A DNA stretch of 64,000 nucleotides from DASVLX01 sp035552275 (GTDB taxonomy: Bacteria; Actinomycetota; Actinomycetes; Mycobacteriales; Pseudonocardiaceae): positions 9,238 to 73,237 of the forward strand of contig DASZLR010000141.1 in the NCBI GenBank assembly GCA_035552275.1, read 5' to 3'. Under the pieces are notes generated by a model that was not told the origin of the DNA, did not search any database, and worked only from the letters and a program-made list of their open reading frames with translations. How positions within the stretch are numbered: position 1 is the stretch's first letter; each line of letters starts with the position of its first letter. The translations under genes and the position numbers were made by a program. Below are positions 1 to 8,173 of the stretch, piece by piece.

Positions 1-1107
1 CTCGCGGTCACGGTCGACGCGACCGTGCCCGCGACGGCCACCCAGGGCCTGGACCTGGTGGGCGGCACCAATTTGTCAGGCTCGGCGACGGCCAAGGCGA
101 CTCTCAACGAGCCGGGCGGCCAGACCCTGGACCTGAACATCCCGCTGACCATCCCGACGACGGCCATCCCGCAGGATGGCTCGGCGTTCACGGTGCACGC
201 CACCGGTAGCGCGCCGTCGATCCAGTTCGCGACGGCGGGCAGCGGCTCGGTCGTCGTGGACCCCGCCTTCTCGATGGTCCTGCACATCACGAACGCGAGT
301 GGGGCGGCGACGAGCCTGCCTGACCCGTACAACACCAACTGCACGGCCAACACCGGCCAGAACATGCAGCTGGCGACGTTCACGGTGACCGGTGGCAGCG
401 GTGGCGGCACGACCACCACCACGACCACCCCGCCGACCACCACCACGACCACCCCGCCGACGAGCACCACGACCACCACGACGCCGCCGTCGAGCACCAC
501 GACGACGATGTCAATGCCGTCGACGACCACCACCACGACCAGTGCGGGTGGCGGCACGACCACGACCGGTGGCGGTGGCGGTGGCCCGCTGGTGCTGCAC
601 TACGCGGTGAACGGCAGCGCTCACCTGACGACCCTGGGTTCGGACATCAAGGTCGGTCCGGGCACTCTGACGGTGAATGTGGACCTGGCGACCGGCAACC
701 TTTCCGGTCCGTTGGCCCTGCCGAACAACACGACCAGCTTCAACCTGTTCGGATTCGTTCCGGGCACGGCCGAGGTCTCGTTGACTCCGACGGGTCCGGT
801 GACCGGAACCTTCAAACAGGGCGTGGTGAACGTCGATGTGAAGGAGACGGTCGGGCTGGTCAACGTCACCATCTTCGGTGGCATTCCGCTGGTCAGCAAC
901 TCCAGCACCTGCCAGACGACCACGCCGTCTGACATCAAGCTGGCGTCCGGTTCGGACTTCACCATCACCAACGGTGGCAGTTTGTCCGGCAAGTTCGACC
1001 TTTCGGGGCTGAACAACAACTGTGGCGGCCTCGGCGGCTTCATCAGCGTCTTCACCCAGGGCACCGGCAACACGCTCTCGGTGAAGGTCACGCCGACGAC
1101 GTCCTGA
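1..1107 (+). CDS. Exported two-domain Thr-linker protein, member 1 (5' end outside window)
   Basis: The reading frame is open from the first base, so the signal peptide and the start of the N-terminal domain lie before the window; 368 residues are visible. The visible part holds the end of an N-terminal beta-rich domain (resembling, from memory, the actinobacterial DUF6801 family), a Thr/Pro/Gly linker at about residues 131-197, and a C-terminal domain that starts near HYAVNGSAHL and ends in SVKVTPTTS. Each domain keeps two cysteines (one visible here in NTNCTA, then STCQT and NNNCGG), which would suit one disulfide per domain outside the cell. The linker could be O-mannosylated. It is the first visible member of a six-gene array. 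Exact function is unknown. Confidence 0.8.
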   Translation, partial: LAVTVDATVPATATQGLDLVGGTNLSGSATAKATLNEPGGQTLDLNIPLTIPTTAIPQDGSAFTVHATGSAPSIQFATAGSGSVVVDPAFSMVLHITNASGAATSLPDPYNTNCTANTGQNMQLATFTVTGGSGGGTTTTTTTPPTTTTTTPPTSTTTTTTPPSSTTTTMSMPSTTTTTTSAGGGTTTTGGGGGGPLVLHYAVNGSAHLTTLGSDIKVGPGTLTVNVDLATGNLSGPLALPNNTTSFNLFGFVPGTAEVSLTPTGPVTGTFKQGVVNVDVKETVGLVNVTIFGGIPLVSNSSTCQTTTPSDIKLASGSDFTITNGGSLSGKFDLSGLNNNCGGLGGFISVFTQGTGNTLSVKVTPTTS

Positions 1108-1123
1108 ACTAGCACGCGGTAGT

Positions 1124-1170
1124 GGTTCGCCCCCGGAGGGTTCCTTCCTCCGGGGGCGAACCGTCTTTCC
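1124..1170 (+). terminator. Rho-independent-type terminator after member 1
   Basis: A perfect 16-bp inverted repeat (1124-1139 with 1147-1162) starts 17 bases after the stop codon, with a 7-nt loop and a short pyrimidine run (TCTTTCC) after it. The same arrangement recurs after the other array genes. Confidence 0.85.
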
Positions 1171-1255
1171 GGCGGCGAAGATGTTTATCAGATTCGCACT
1201 ACTCGCTAACTCGAAATTCGAGCGGAAATAACAACAGGTGGGTTCGATTCAGATA

Positions 1256-1284
1256 TTGAATACGGAGCCGTGGCGCGGTAGTTT
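1256..1284 (+). promoter_or_regulatory. Array promoter for member 2
   Basis: TTGAAT (1256-1261), 17 bp, TAGTTT (1279-1284). The same hexamers with the same 17-bp spacing precede members 4, 5 and 6. The ten bases TTCGATTCAG just upstream (1243-1252) are also present before member 4 (4383-4392). The predicted start site lies about 70 nt before the start codon. Confidence 0.7.
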
Positions 1285-1361
1285 TGTTCGGCAGCATCGC
1301 GCTGTCGTAACGACCGCATGCCCGCCCTTCCATTGCCCATGCTGAGGTGTTCGGAGACAAC

Positions 1362-2738
1362 ATGACAATGAGCCTGAGGTCGAAGCCACTGCTGAGGGGC
1401 GTGGCCGCGGTCGCCGCCGCCGGGGCGGTGGCCGGTGCCGTGGTGCTGGCCGGCGCCGGTTCGGCATCGGCCGCGACCGACACCCTGGCCCTGGACTACG
1501 GGTGCGAGTTCCCGGTCCTCATCCAGGCACAGATGCTGCACACGGTCATCAACGTGAACCTCCCGCAGAGCATCGCCGTGGGCACCTCGACCGGCCCGAT
1601 CAACGTCTCCGCCGCCGTGACGGTGCCCGGATCGGCGACCGCCGGCCTGAACCTGGTCAGCGCGGCGAGCATCGCGGGCACCGCCATCGCGCCGGCGACG
1701 CTGGTCGAGCCCAACGGCAGCTCGCTGCAGTTGCAGGTCAACCTCACCGTGCCGTCGACTCCGGTGCCGCAGGACGGATCGTCGTTCACGGTGAACGCGA
1801 CCGGTCAACTGCCGCCGATCCAATTCGGACAGTCGGGCACCGCGACGGTGAGCGTCGGCAACACCATGTCCACCACGTTGGAGCCCAAGCAGAGCGACGG
1901 CACGGACACCGGCATCGGCCAGTTCACCTCGGACTGCACCCTGGCCGCAGGCCAGAACACCCAGCTCGCCAGCATCGCGGTCGGCACGGGGGGCGGTAGC
2001 TCGACCAGCACCACGAGCGGCACGTCCACGTCGCCGACGTCGAGCACCACGTCGACCTCGCCCACGTCGAGCACCACCTCAACCACGTCGAGCACCACGA
2101 GCACCACGTCGAGCACCACGACCACGACGAGCCCGTCGTCCTCCACTACCACCACAAGTCCGTCGTCCTCGACCACGGGAACCACCTCGACCACGGCCAG
2201 CTCGTCCGGCGGCGGTTCGCTGCATCTGAACTACGCGGTGAACGGCACCAGCCACCTGCAATCGCTGGGTTCGGACATCCCGGTGGGTCCGGGCACCCTC
2301 GGAGTCGACGTCAACCTCGCCAGCGGCGCCCTGTCCGGCCCGCTGACCCTGCCGAACAACACCACCTCGTTCAACCTGTTCGGGTTCGTCCCGGGTACCG
2401 CGACCGTGGCGTTGATCCCGCAGGGACCGGTGACCGGCACCTTCCAGCAAGGCGTGGTGAACGCCGACGTGAAGGAGACGATCAGGCTGGTTGATGTCTC
2501 GATCTACGGCGTTCCAATCGTCAGCAACTCCACCACCTGTCAGACGACCTCGCCGTCGGACATCCAGCTCAAGTCCGGTTCGGACTTCAGCATCGCCAAC
2601 GGTGGCACGCTGGCCGGCACCTACAGCATCGCTGGGCTGGCGAACAACGGCTGTGGCTTCCTCACCTCGTTCATCAGCGCGTTCACCCAGAGCACGGGCA
2701 ACACGCTGTCGGTGAAGGTCACCCCGACCACGTCCTGA
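1362..2738 (+). CDS. Exported two-domain Thr/Ser-linker protein, member 2
   Basis: 458 residues. A Sec signal peptide (basic RSK, hydrophobic Ala/Val core, ASA-A cleavage near residue 34) is followed by the N-terminal domain (to about 207), a linker of STTST units (208-284) and the C-terminal domain (285-458). The start was set at 1362 because GGAGA (1353-1357) precedes it at 4 nt, as in the sister genes. An upstream in-frame ATG at 1347 would place the ribosome-binding site inside the gene. Cysteines are at DYGCEF and TSDCTL (domain 1) and TTCQT and NNGCGF (domain 2). The gene has its own promoter and terminator. Likely a secreted envelope protein of unknown role. Confidence 0.85.
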   Translation: MTMSLRSKPLLRGVAAVAAAGAVAGAVVLAGAGSASAATDTLALDYGCEFPVLIQAQMLHTVINVNLPQSIAVGTSTGPINVSAAVTVPGSATAGLNLVSAASIAGTAIAPATLVEPNGSSLQLQVNLTVPSTPVPQDGSSFTVNATGQLPPIQFGQSGTATVSVGNTMSTTLEPKQSDGTDTGIGQFTSDCTLAAGQNTQLASIAVGTGGGSSTSTTSGTSTSPTSSTTSTSPTSSTTSTTSSTTSTTSSTTTTTSPSSSTTTTSPSSSTTGTTSTTASSSGGGSLHLNYAVNGTSHLQSLGSDIPVGPGTLGVDVNLASGALSGPLTLPNNTTSFNLFGFVPGTATVALIPQGPVTGTFQQGVVNADVKETIRLVDVSIYGVPIVSNSTTCQTTSPSDIQLKSGSDFSIANGGTLAGTYSIAGLANNGCGFLTSFISAFTQSTGNTLSVKVTPTTS

Positions 2739-2751
2739 CCCGAGCCGGTCA

Positions 2752-2800
2752 CGGGCCCGGTCCCGGGAGTCATCCTCCCGGGACCGGGCCCGTTTTCTTT
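2752..2800 (+). terminator. Terminator after member 2
   Basis: A perfect 18-bp inverted repeat (2752-2769 with 2775-2792) with a 5-nt loop is followed directly by TTTTCTTTT, a textbook intrinsic terminator. It separates member 2 from member 3, whose start is only 98 bases after the stop of member 2. Confidence 0.92.
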
Positions 2801-2836
2801 TCGCGTCTGTTCCGCCACAACAAGAGGGAGATCACC

Positions 2837-4174
2837 GTGAGATCCAGACGGAAGCCGTTACCGCGACTGGTGGCCGCGATCGCGGCGATCGGCGCGACTG
2901 CCGGCGTCATCACCCTGGCAGCGGTCGGGTCCGCCGCAGCCAACCCGAACACGCTGACGACGAACTACCTGTGCGGCATGCCGGTCATCACCGCCCAGAC
3001 CGCGAGTGTCGTGTTCAGCGATGACGCGCCGACCATTTTCCCGCTGGGCCAGCCGACCCCGCCGATTCACCTGACCGCGAACGTGACGATGCCAGCGAAC
3101 ACGGACGAGGCGTTCGACCTCGTCGCCGCCGCGACCGCCCAGACCAGCGGATCGCTGCGGGTGACCATTACCGACGGCGATGAGACCATTCCCGTGTCGG
3201 TGCCGCTGACCGCGCCCGACCTTTCGCTGCCGCAAGACGGCTCGCCATTCACCCTGCGGCTCTCCGGCGTGATCCCGTCCCAGACCCTGCGGAACGCGTT
3301 CTCCGGTGGCCGCTTCTCAACCGGCGCACTGTCGATCAACTGGGATCTTTTCCAAGCCGGCGGTGTTGAGACATCGCTGGGCAAGTTCACCTCATCCTGC
3401 TCGGTGAACCCGCCGGGCCAGGACACCACGCTGCTCACCTGGGGTCCGCAGTGCGCCGCCGCTGGCGGCGCGTGTACAAGTCCGCCCTCGAGTTCCACCA
3501 CCACCAGTACCACCACGACCAGCACCACACCGGTGGTGTCCACGCCCACGATTTACACGACGTTCCCGAGCACGGACACCACCACGTTGGAGACATCGCC
3601 GGTCAGCGACTTCACCACGACGCCCACGAGCCCCACATCAACTACGACGGGCGAACCGATCGTCGCGCTGGGCTACGATGTCAACGGCACCAGCCATCTG
3701 AAGTCGTTGAATGCCGACATCACGGTCGGTCCGGGCACGCTCACGATCAGTCTCAATCTCCAGACGGGCGATTTCTCCGGTCCGTTGACCCTGCCGGACA
3801 ACACCACCTCGTTCGACCTGTTCGGTTTCCTGCCGGGCACGGCAACCGTGCGGTTGATTCCGCAGGGTCCGGTCACGGGCGTTTTTCATCAAGGTGTGGC
3901 GACCGCGGACGCGAAGGAGACAATTCGGTTGACAAATGTGTCCGTTTTGGGCGTGCCTATCGTCAGTAACTCGACCACCTGTCAGACGGCGGCGCCATCG
4001 GACATCTCGCTGGCATCCGGTCCGAACTTCAGTGTGGTGAATGGCGGAGCCTTGACCGGCGCGTACAGTATTGGCGCGCTGACTGGCTGTGGCGGTCTCG
4101 GCCAGTTCATCAGCGCCTTCGCACAGAGTTCCGGCAACACGATCTTGGTGGCCGTCACCCCGATCGCGCCCTGA
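2837..4174 (+). CDS. Exported two-domain Thr-linker protein, member 3 (divergent)
   Basis: 445 residues from a GTG start with GAGGGAG (2824-2830) six bases upstream. The signal peptide (RSRRKPLPRL, then an Ala/Ile core) leads to an N-terminal domain that is the most diverged of the array: its 'FP.L..Q' opening is replaced by CGMPVITAQ and it carries extra loops. A short Thr/Pro linker (about 211-272) precedes a C-terminal domain close to that of member 2. No copy of the array promoter is visible in the 36 bases between the terminator of member 2 and this gene, so it may depend on read-through or on a weak promoter. Function unknown; export is well supported. Confidence 0.8.
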   Translation: MRSRRKPLPRLVAAIAAIGATAGVITLAAVGSAAANPNTLTTNYLCGMPVITAQTASVVFSDDAPTIFPLGQPTPPIHLTANVTMPANTDEAFDLVAAATAQTSGSLRVTITDGDETIPVSVPLTAPDLSLPQDGSPFTLRLSGVIPSQTLRNAFSGGRFSTGALSINWDLFQAGGVETSLGKFTSSCSVNPPGQDTTLLTWGPQCAAAGGACTSPPSSSTTTSTTTTSTTPVVSTPTIYTTFPSTDTTTLETSPVSDFTTTPTSPTSTTTGEPIVALGYDVNGTSHLKSLNADITVGPGTLTISLNLQTGDFSGPLTLPDNTTSFDLFGFLPGTATVRLIPQGPVTGVFHQGVATADAKETIRLTNVSVLGVPIVSNSTTCQTAAPSDISLASGPNFSVVNGGALTGAYSIGALTGCGGLGQFISAFAQSSGNTILVAVTPIAP

Positions 4175-4259
4175 CGCACCGATCGTTCGCGGTCCGGCCT
4201 CCGGCGTTTCACCACGTCGGGGCCGGGCCACCGGATTCAGCCGACCCCGACGAGTAATC

Positions 4260-4294
4260 GGTCAGGTGTTAGTTGGTGACCTGACTTTTGTCAT
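4260..4294 (+). terminator. Terminator after member 3
   Basis: GTCAGGT (4261-4267) pairs with ACCTGAC (4279-4285), followed by TTTTGTCATT. The same TTTTGTCATT tail follows the hairpins of members 4 and 5, which supports this weaker stem. Confidence 0.65.
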
Positions 4295-4296
4295 TT

Positions 4297-4324
4297 GTGA
4301 GTGATCATTCGGGCAATCACTCAC
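4297..4324. repeat. 9-bp inverted repeat, possible operator
   Basis: GTGAGTGAT (4297-4305) and ATCACTCAC (4316-4324) are perfect inverted repeats 10 bp apart. They lie about 75 bp upstream of the member 4 promoter. No protein is assigned to the site. Confidence 0.45.
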
Positions 4325-4395
4325 TTTCGGATAATAAGTCGTCCGGAAGTTTGGTGACAAGTTGGACACTGGCCGCAGTGGCTTCGATTCAGGTA

Positions 4396-4424
4396 TTGAG
4401 ACCTGCACTACATCGCGGTAACTT
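4396..4424 (+). promoter_or_regulatory. Array promoter for member 4
   Basis: TTGAGA (4396-4401), 17 bp, TAACTT (4419-4424), preceded by TTCGATTCAG as for member 2. The implied untranslated leader is about 155 nt, twice that of members 2 and 6. Confidence 0.75.
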
Positions 4425-4587
4425 TGCCCGTCGGTGTAACGCCGGCGTAATGATCTTTTTGGCCATGCCCTTTTCACTGGCGCGAGGGAGCGAGTGCGAG
4501 GCTGACCGGCGGCGCGCTGCGGGGCGCGAGGGTCGCTGGTCAGATGTCGAGTTCTCGCGCCGGTGCTGATGTGTTCGGAGACAACAC

Positions 4588-6018
4588 ATGAGAGTGTCCC
4601 TGAGATCGAAGCCCGTGCTGCGGGCTTTGGCTGGTGTTGCTGCCGCCGGTGCGGTGGCGAGCGTTGTGGTGTTGGCGACCGGCGGTTCGGCCTCGGCTGC
4701 CAGCCTCTCGCTCAATTGGAATTGTCCGTTTCCGCCCCTGGCGGATCAGACGCTGGCCACCAACATTTCGGTGAATCTGCCGGCGAGTATTCCGGTGAAC
4801 ACGCAGACCGGGGCGATCAACGTCTCGGTCGCCGCGACGGTGCCCACGACCGCGACCCAGGGCCTGGACCTGGTGGGCGGCGCGAGCCTGTCGGGCACGG
4901 CGTCCGCGTCGGCCACGCTCAACGAGCCGGGTGGCCAGTCGCTGAACATCGTCATCCCGATGACCATCCCGGACACCCCGATCCCGCAGGACGGTTCGGC
5001 GTTCACCACGAACGCGAGCGGCTCGGCACCGTCGATCCAGTTCGCGACGGCTGGTCAGGGCTCGATCATCGTGGGTGGAACGTTCACGATGAACTTGCAC
5101 ATCAAGAACGCCAGTGGCTCCCCCACCAGCCTGCCTGATCCGTACACCACCAACTGCACGGCCCTCACCGGCCAGAACATGCAGTTGGCGACGTTCACGG
5201 TGACACCGGTGACGACGTCCAGCACTACGACCACGACGCCGACGACTACCACGACGACGCCGACTACCACCACGACGACGCCGACGACTACGACGACGAC
5301 GCCGACCACTACGACTACTACGACAACGACGCCGACGACGACCACCACGACGCCGACGACAACCACCACCACGACGACGCCGACGACCACGACGACGACG
5401 CCGACCACCACGACTACCACGCCGACGACTACGACCACGACGCCGACGACCACCACGACGACGCCCACCACCACCACGACGACGCCGACCACGAGCACCA
5501 GCAGTGGCCCGCCGAGTTCGGTGACCTACGGCGTCAGTGGTACGACGCACGTCAAGGCGCTGGGCGCCACTGTTCCGCTCGGTCCGGGCTCGCTGGATGT
5601 CAGCATCAGCCCGACCGGCGTCACCGGCAATCTGTCCCTGCCGACCGCGACGGCCAACTTCAACCTGTTCGGGTTCATTCCTGGCACCGCGCAGGTGAAG
5701 CTGAGCTCGGCCAGCCCGACGACGATCAACCTGTCGTCCACTGGCGTCAAGACCGACACCAAGGAGAACATCCAGCTGAGCACGGTGTCGATCTTCGGCA
5801 TGTCGCTGCTGTCCGCCGGGTCCACCTGCGAGACGAGCACTCCGGCCGACATCGCGCTGTCGTCCGGACCGGGCTTCACCTTGCTGAGCGGTGGTACCTT
5901 GTCCGGCAGCTACACGATCCCGCGGCTGAGCGGATGCGGCTTCTTCGCGCCGTTCATCAACGCTTTCACCGCTGGACCGGGCAACACGATCTCCATCACG
6001 GCCACGCCGAAGGCGTGA
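4588..6018 (+). CDS. Exported two-domain Thr-linker protein, member 4
   Basis: 476 residues. Signal peptide 1-31 (RSKPVLRAL, Ala/Val core, ASAAS), N-terminal domain to about 206 starting at NWNCPFPPLADQ, a linker of almost pure TTTTTTP repeats (about 207-305), then the C-terminal domain. GGAGA (4577-4581) lies six bases before the ATG. The N-domain coding sequence is nearly identical to that of member 6 over about 160 bp, while the C-domain is the most diverged of the array (it opens TYGVSGTTHVKALGA), so the two halves have separate histories. Codons in the linker vary among ACG, ACC and ACT, so selection is probably on the peptide. Likely a secreted, possibly glycosylated envelope protein. 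Confidence 0.87.
   Translation: MRVSLRSKPVLRALAGVAAAGAVASVVVLATGGSASAASLSLNWNCPFPPLADQTLATNISVNLPASIPVNTQTGAINVSVAATVPTTATQGLDLVGGASLSGTASASATLNEPGGQSLNIVIPMTIPDTPIPQDGSAFTTNASGSAPSIQFATAGQGSIIVGGTFTMNLHIKNASGSPTSLPDPYTTNCTALTGQNMQLATFTVTPVTTSSTTTTTPTTTTTTPTTTTTTPTTTTTTPTTTTTTTTTPTTTTTTPTTTTTTTTPTTTTTTPTTTTTTPTTTTTTPTTTTTTPTTTTTTPTTSTSSGPPSSVTYGVSGTTHVKALGATVPLGPGSLDVSISPTGVTGNLSLPTATANFNLFGFIPGTAQVKLSSASPTTINLSSTGVKTDTKENIQLSTVSIFGMSLLSAGSTCETSTPADIALSSGPGFTLLSGGTLSGSYTIPRLSGCGFFAPFINAFTAGPGNTISITATPKA
5215..5500 (+). repeat. Thr/Pro-coding minisatellite in member 4
   Basis: About 285 bp of in-frame ACN/CCN codons encoding TTTTTTP-type units, mostly 18-21 bp long, with scattered third-base changes. 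Every unit keeps the frame, so copy number can vary without breaking the gene. Confidence 0.85.
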
Positions 6019-6065
6019 CGCGGGAGATGCCCTCATCGCCGTGAGGCGACGGCCTGCTGCAACTT

Positions 6066-6101
6066 GCCCGCCCCCGGGATTCTTCCCGGGGGCGGGCTTT
6101 T
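6066..6101 (+). terminator. Terminator after member 4
   Basis: A perfect 14-bp stem (6066-6079 with 6084-6097) with a 4-nt loop, then TTTTGTCATT. Confidence 0.9.
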
Positions 6102-6174
6102 GTCATTGCGGAACAAAAAGCACATGTTCGGTTTTAGGGCGAATTGACAACAATAAATAAACATCTGAAAGGGG

Positions 6175-6203
6175 TTGAATGCCTGGCAACGCCACGGTAA
6201 CTT
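6175..6203 (+). promoter_or_regulatory. Array promoter for member 5
   Basis: TTGAAT (6175-6180), 17 bp, TAACTT (6198-6203). As for member 4, the leader to the start codon is long (about 160 nt). Confidence 0.75.
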
Positions 6204-6368
6204 CAGCCTTCGTCAATGTCGTGATCCACTGGCACTGACTAGCTAGTGACAGTAACTGAATTAATGGATTTGGTACGGGATGCGGCAACGGTTCGGGGAC
6301 CGGCGCCGTCGACTCCCTGTCTGATGTCGCGTTGTCGTGCCAATGCTGCTGCGTTCGGAGACAACGAC

Positions 6369-7943
6369 ATGAGAGTAAGTCTGAGGTCAAAGCCGATCCT
6401 CAGGGGTTTGGCCGCGGTCGCGGCGGTCGGCGCTGTCGCCGGCACCGTGGTGCTGGCTTCCGCTGGGACGGCTTCGGCCAACACCGACAGCCTTAAGTTG
6501 AACTTCACCTGTCCGTTCCCGCCGTTGGCGGATCAGACGCTGGCCACGACGATCAACGTCACCCTGCCGGCGAGCATCCCGACGAACACCCCGACCGGGG
6601 CGATCAACGTCGCGGTGGACGCCGCCGTACCCGCTTCCGCCAGCCAGGGCTTGCAACTGGTTGGCGGGGCTACGCTGGCGGGCACCGCGACCGCGGGCGC
6701 GACGCTCAACGAGCCGGGCGGCCAGAAGCTGGACATCAAGATCCCGCTGACCATCCCGCAGACGAATATTCCGCAGGATGGTTCGGCGTTCACCGTGCAT
6801 GCGACCGGCGCGGCGCCGTCGATTCAGTTCGCGACGGCTGGCCAGGGCTCGATCGTGGTGGCCAATACCTTCACGATGGCCCTGCACATCAAGAACGCGC
6901 AGGGCCAGGCCACCAGCCTGCCGGAGCCCTACAACACCAACTGCACGGGGGCCTCCGGGCAGAACTACAACCTGGGCAGCTTCACGGTGACCGGTGGCGG
7001 CGGTGGATCCAGCACGACCGGATCCGCGACCGGCACCTCCACCAGCGGTTCGGGCACCGAAACCTCGGGTACCTCGACTTCGGGCACGGAGACCTCGGGA
7101 TCGTCGGAGACTTCGGCGACGTCCGCGACTTCGGGCACCGCGACATCGGGTACCGAGACTTCGGGTACGGAGACCTCTGGAACCGAAACCTCGGGTACGG
7201 AGACCTCGGGCACGGACACCTCCACGTCGATGAGCATGCCTAGCTCGTCGACCGAGACCTCCGGCACTGAGACTTCGGGCACGGAGACTTCGGGTACCGA
7301 GACTTCAGGCACGGCGACATCGGGTACGGAGACCTCTGGAACTGAGACCTCTGGAACTGAGACTTCGGGTACCGAGACCTCGGGCACGGAGACCTCCACC
7401 CCTGGTGGCGGTGGCGGCGGACTGCACCTGGACTACGCGGTCAACGGCAGCGCACACCTGAAGACCCTGGGTTCGGACATCAAGGTCGGTCCGGGCACCC
7501 TCGGCGTTGACGTCAACCTGAGCAGCGGCGAGCTGCACGGGCCGCTGTCCCTGCCGGAGAACACCACCAACTTCAACCTGTTCGGGTTCATTCAGGGCTC
7601 GGCCAAGGTGAAGCTGGTTCCGGTCGGCGACATCACCGGCACCTTCAAGCAGGGTGTGGTGAACGTCGACGTCAAGGAGAGGGTTCTGCTGGACACGGTG
7701 TCGATCTTCGGCATCCCGCTGGTCAGCAACTCCACCACCTGTGAGACGACTACGCCGTCTGACATCAAGCTGGCGTCCGGCTCGGACTTCAGCATCAACA
7801 ACGGTGGCACGTTGTCGGGCACGTACGACCTCTCCGGGCTGAAGAACAACGGGTGCGGCTTCCTCACCCCGTTCATCAGCATGTTCACCCAGGGCGCCGG
7901 CAACACGCTCTCGGTGAAGGTGACGCCGACCAAGCCAAGCTAA
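6369..7943 (+). CDS. Exported two-domain Ser/Gly/Thr-linker protein, member 5
   Basis: 524 residues. Signal peptide (RSKPILRGL, Ala/Val core, TASAN), N-terminal domain opening NFTCPFPPLADQ, a long linker of SGTET repeats (about 208-350) and a C-terminal domain (LDYAVNGSAH to the end) very close to that of member 1. The start at 6369 is chosen because GGAGA (6357-6361) precedes it and MRVSLRSKP matches member 4; an in-frame ATG 123 bases earlier would lie upstream of this site and add a non-homologous tail. The linker has a different composition from its neighbours while the flanking domains are conserved, so linkers appear to have been exchanged or re-expanded. Function unknown. Confidence 0.87.
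   Translation: MRVSLRSKPILRGLAAVAAVGAVAGTVVLASAGTASANTDSLKLNFTCPFPPLADQTLATTINVTLPASIPTNTPTGAINVAVDAAVPASASQGLQLVGGATLAGTATAGATLNEPGGQKLDIKIPLTIPQTNIPQDGSAFTVHATGAAPSIQFATAGQGSIVVANTFTMALHIKNAQGQATSLPEPYNTNCTGASGQNYNLGSFTVTGGGGGSSTTGSATGTSTSGSGTETSGTSTSGTETSGSSETSATSATSGTATSGTETSGTETSGTETSGTETSGTDTSTSMSMPSSSTETSGTETSGTETSGTETSGTATSGTETSGTETSGTETSGTETSGTETSTPGGGGGGLHLDYAVNGSAHLKTLGSDIKVGPGTLGVDVNLSSGELHGPLSLPENTTNFNLFGFIQGSAKVKLVPVGDITGTFKQGVVNVDVKERVLLDTVSIFGIPLVSNSTTCETTTPSDIKLASGSDFSINNGGTLSGTYDLSGLKNNGCGFLTPFISMFTQGAGNTLSVKVTPTKPS
7045..7400 (+). repeat. SGTET-coding minisatellite in member 5
   Basis: Repeated 15-bp units encoding S-G-T-E-T run for about 350 bp, broken once by an STSMSMPSSST segment near 7220-7255. 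A related SMSMPSSTTT segment occurs in the linker of member 1, a second shared landmark. Confidence 0.85.
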
Positions 7944-7967
7944 CCTCCTCAGGCACGGTCGCGACGG

Positions 7968-8007
7968 ACTCGCCCCCAGGGTTTTTCCAACCCTGGGGGC
8001 GAGTTTT
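7968..8007 (+). terminator. Terminator after member 5
   Basis: A perfect 14-bp stem (7968-7981 with 7991-8004) with a 9-nt loop, then TTTGTCATT. Confidence 0.88.
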
Positions 8008-8070
8008 GTCATTCCCCTTTGTCCTTTGCTGACAAGGATGCGCATCCAGGCGCGACTTCCGTTGCGAGCC

Positions 8071-8099
8071 TTGAGAGTTCCGGTACGGGCGAGTAACTT
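8071..8099 (+). promoter_or_regulatory. Array promoter for member 6
   Basis: TTGAGA (8071-8076), 17 bp, TAACTT (8094-8099). Predicted leader about 70 nt. Confidence 0.72.
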
Positions 8100-8173
8100 C
8101 AGCCGCCGATATGTCTTTAGCGAACGGCAAAAACTAACAACTGATTTTCGGGGCCAAGGCGTTCGGAGACAAG

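Noticed and set aside
4540..6036. A 498-codon minus-strand frame over array member 4
   Set aside because: It reads the Thr-codon repeat backwards into poly-Arg/Gly. The plus-strand gene has signal peptide, promoter, ribosome-binding site and terminator.
7045..7400. Regular short repeats suggesting a CRISPR array
   Set aside because: Units are contiguous 15-bp coding repeats with no unique spacers, in frame with the protein. No cas genes lie nearby.
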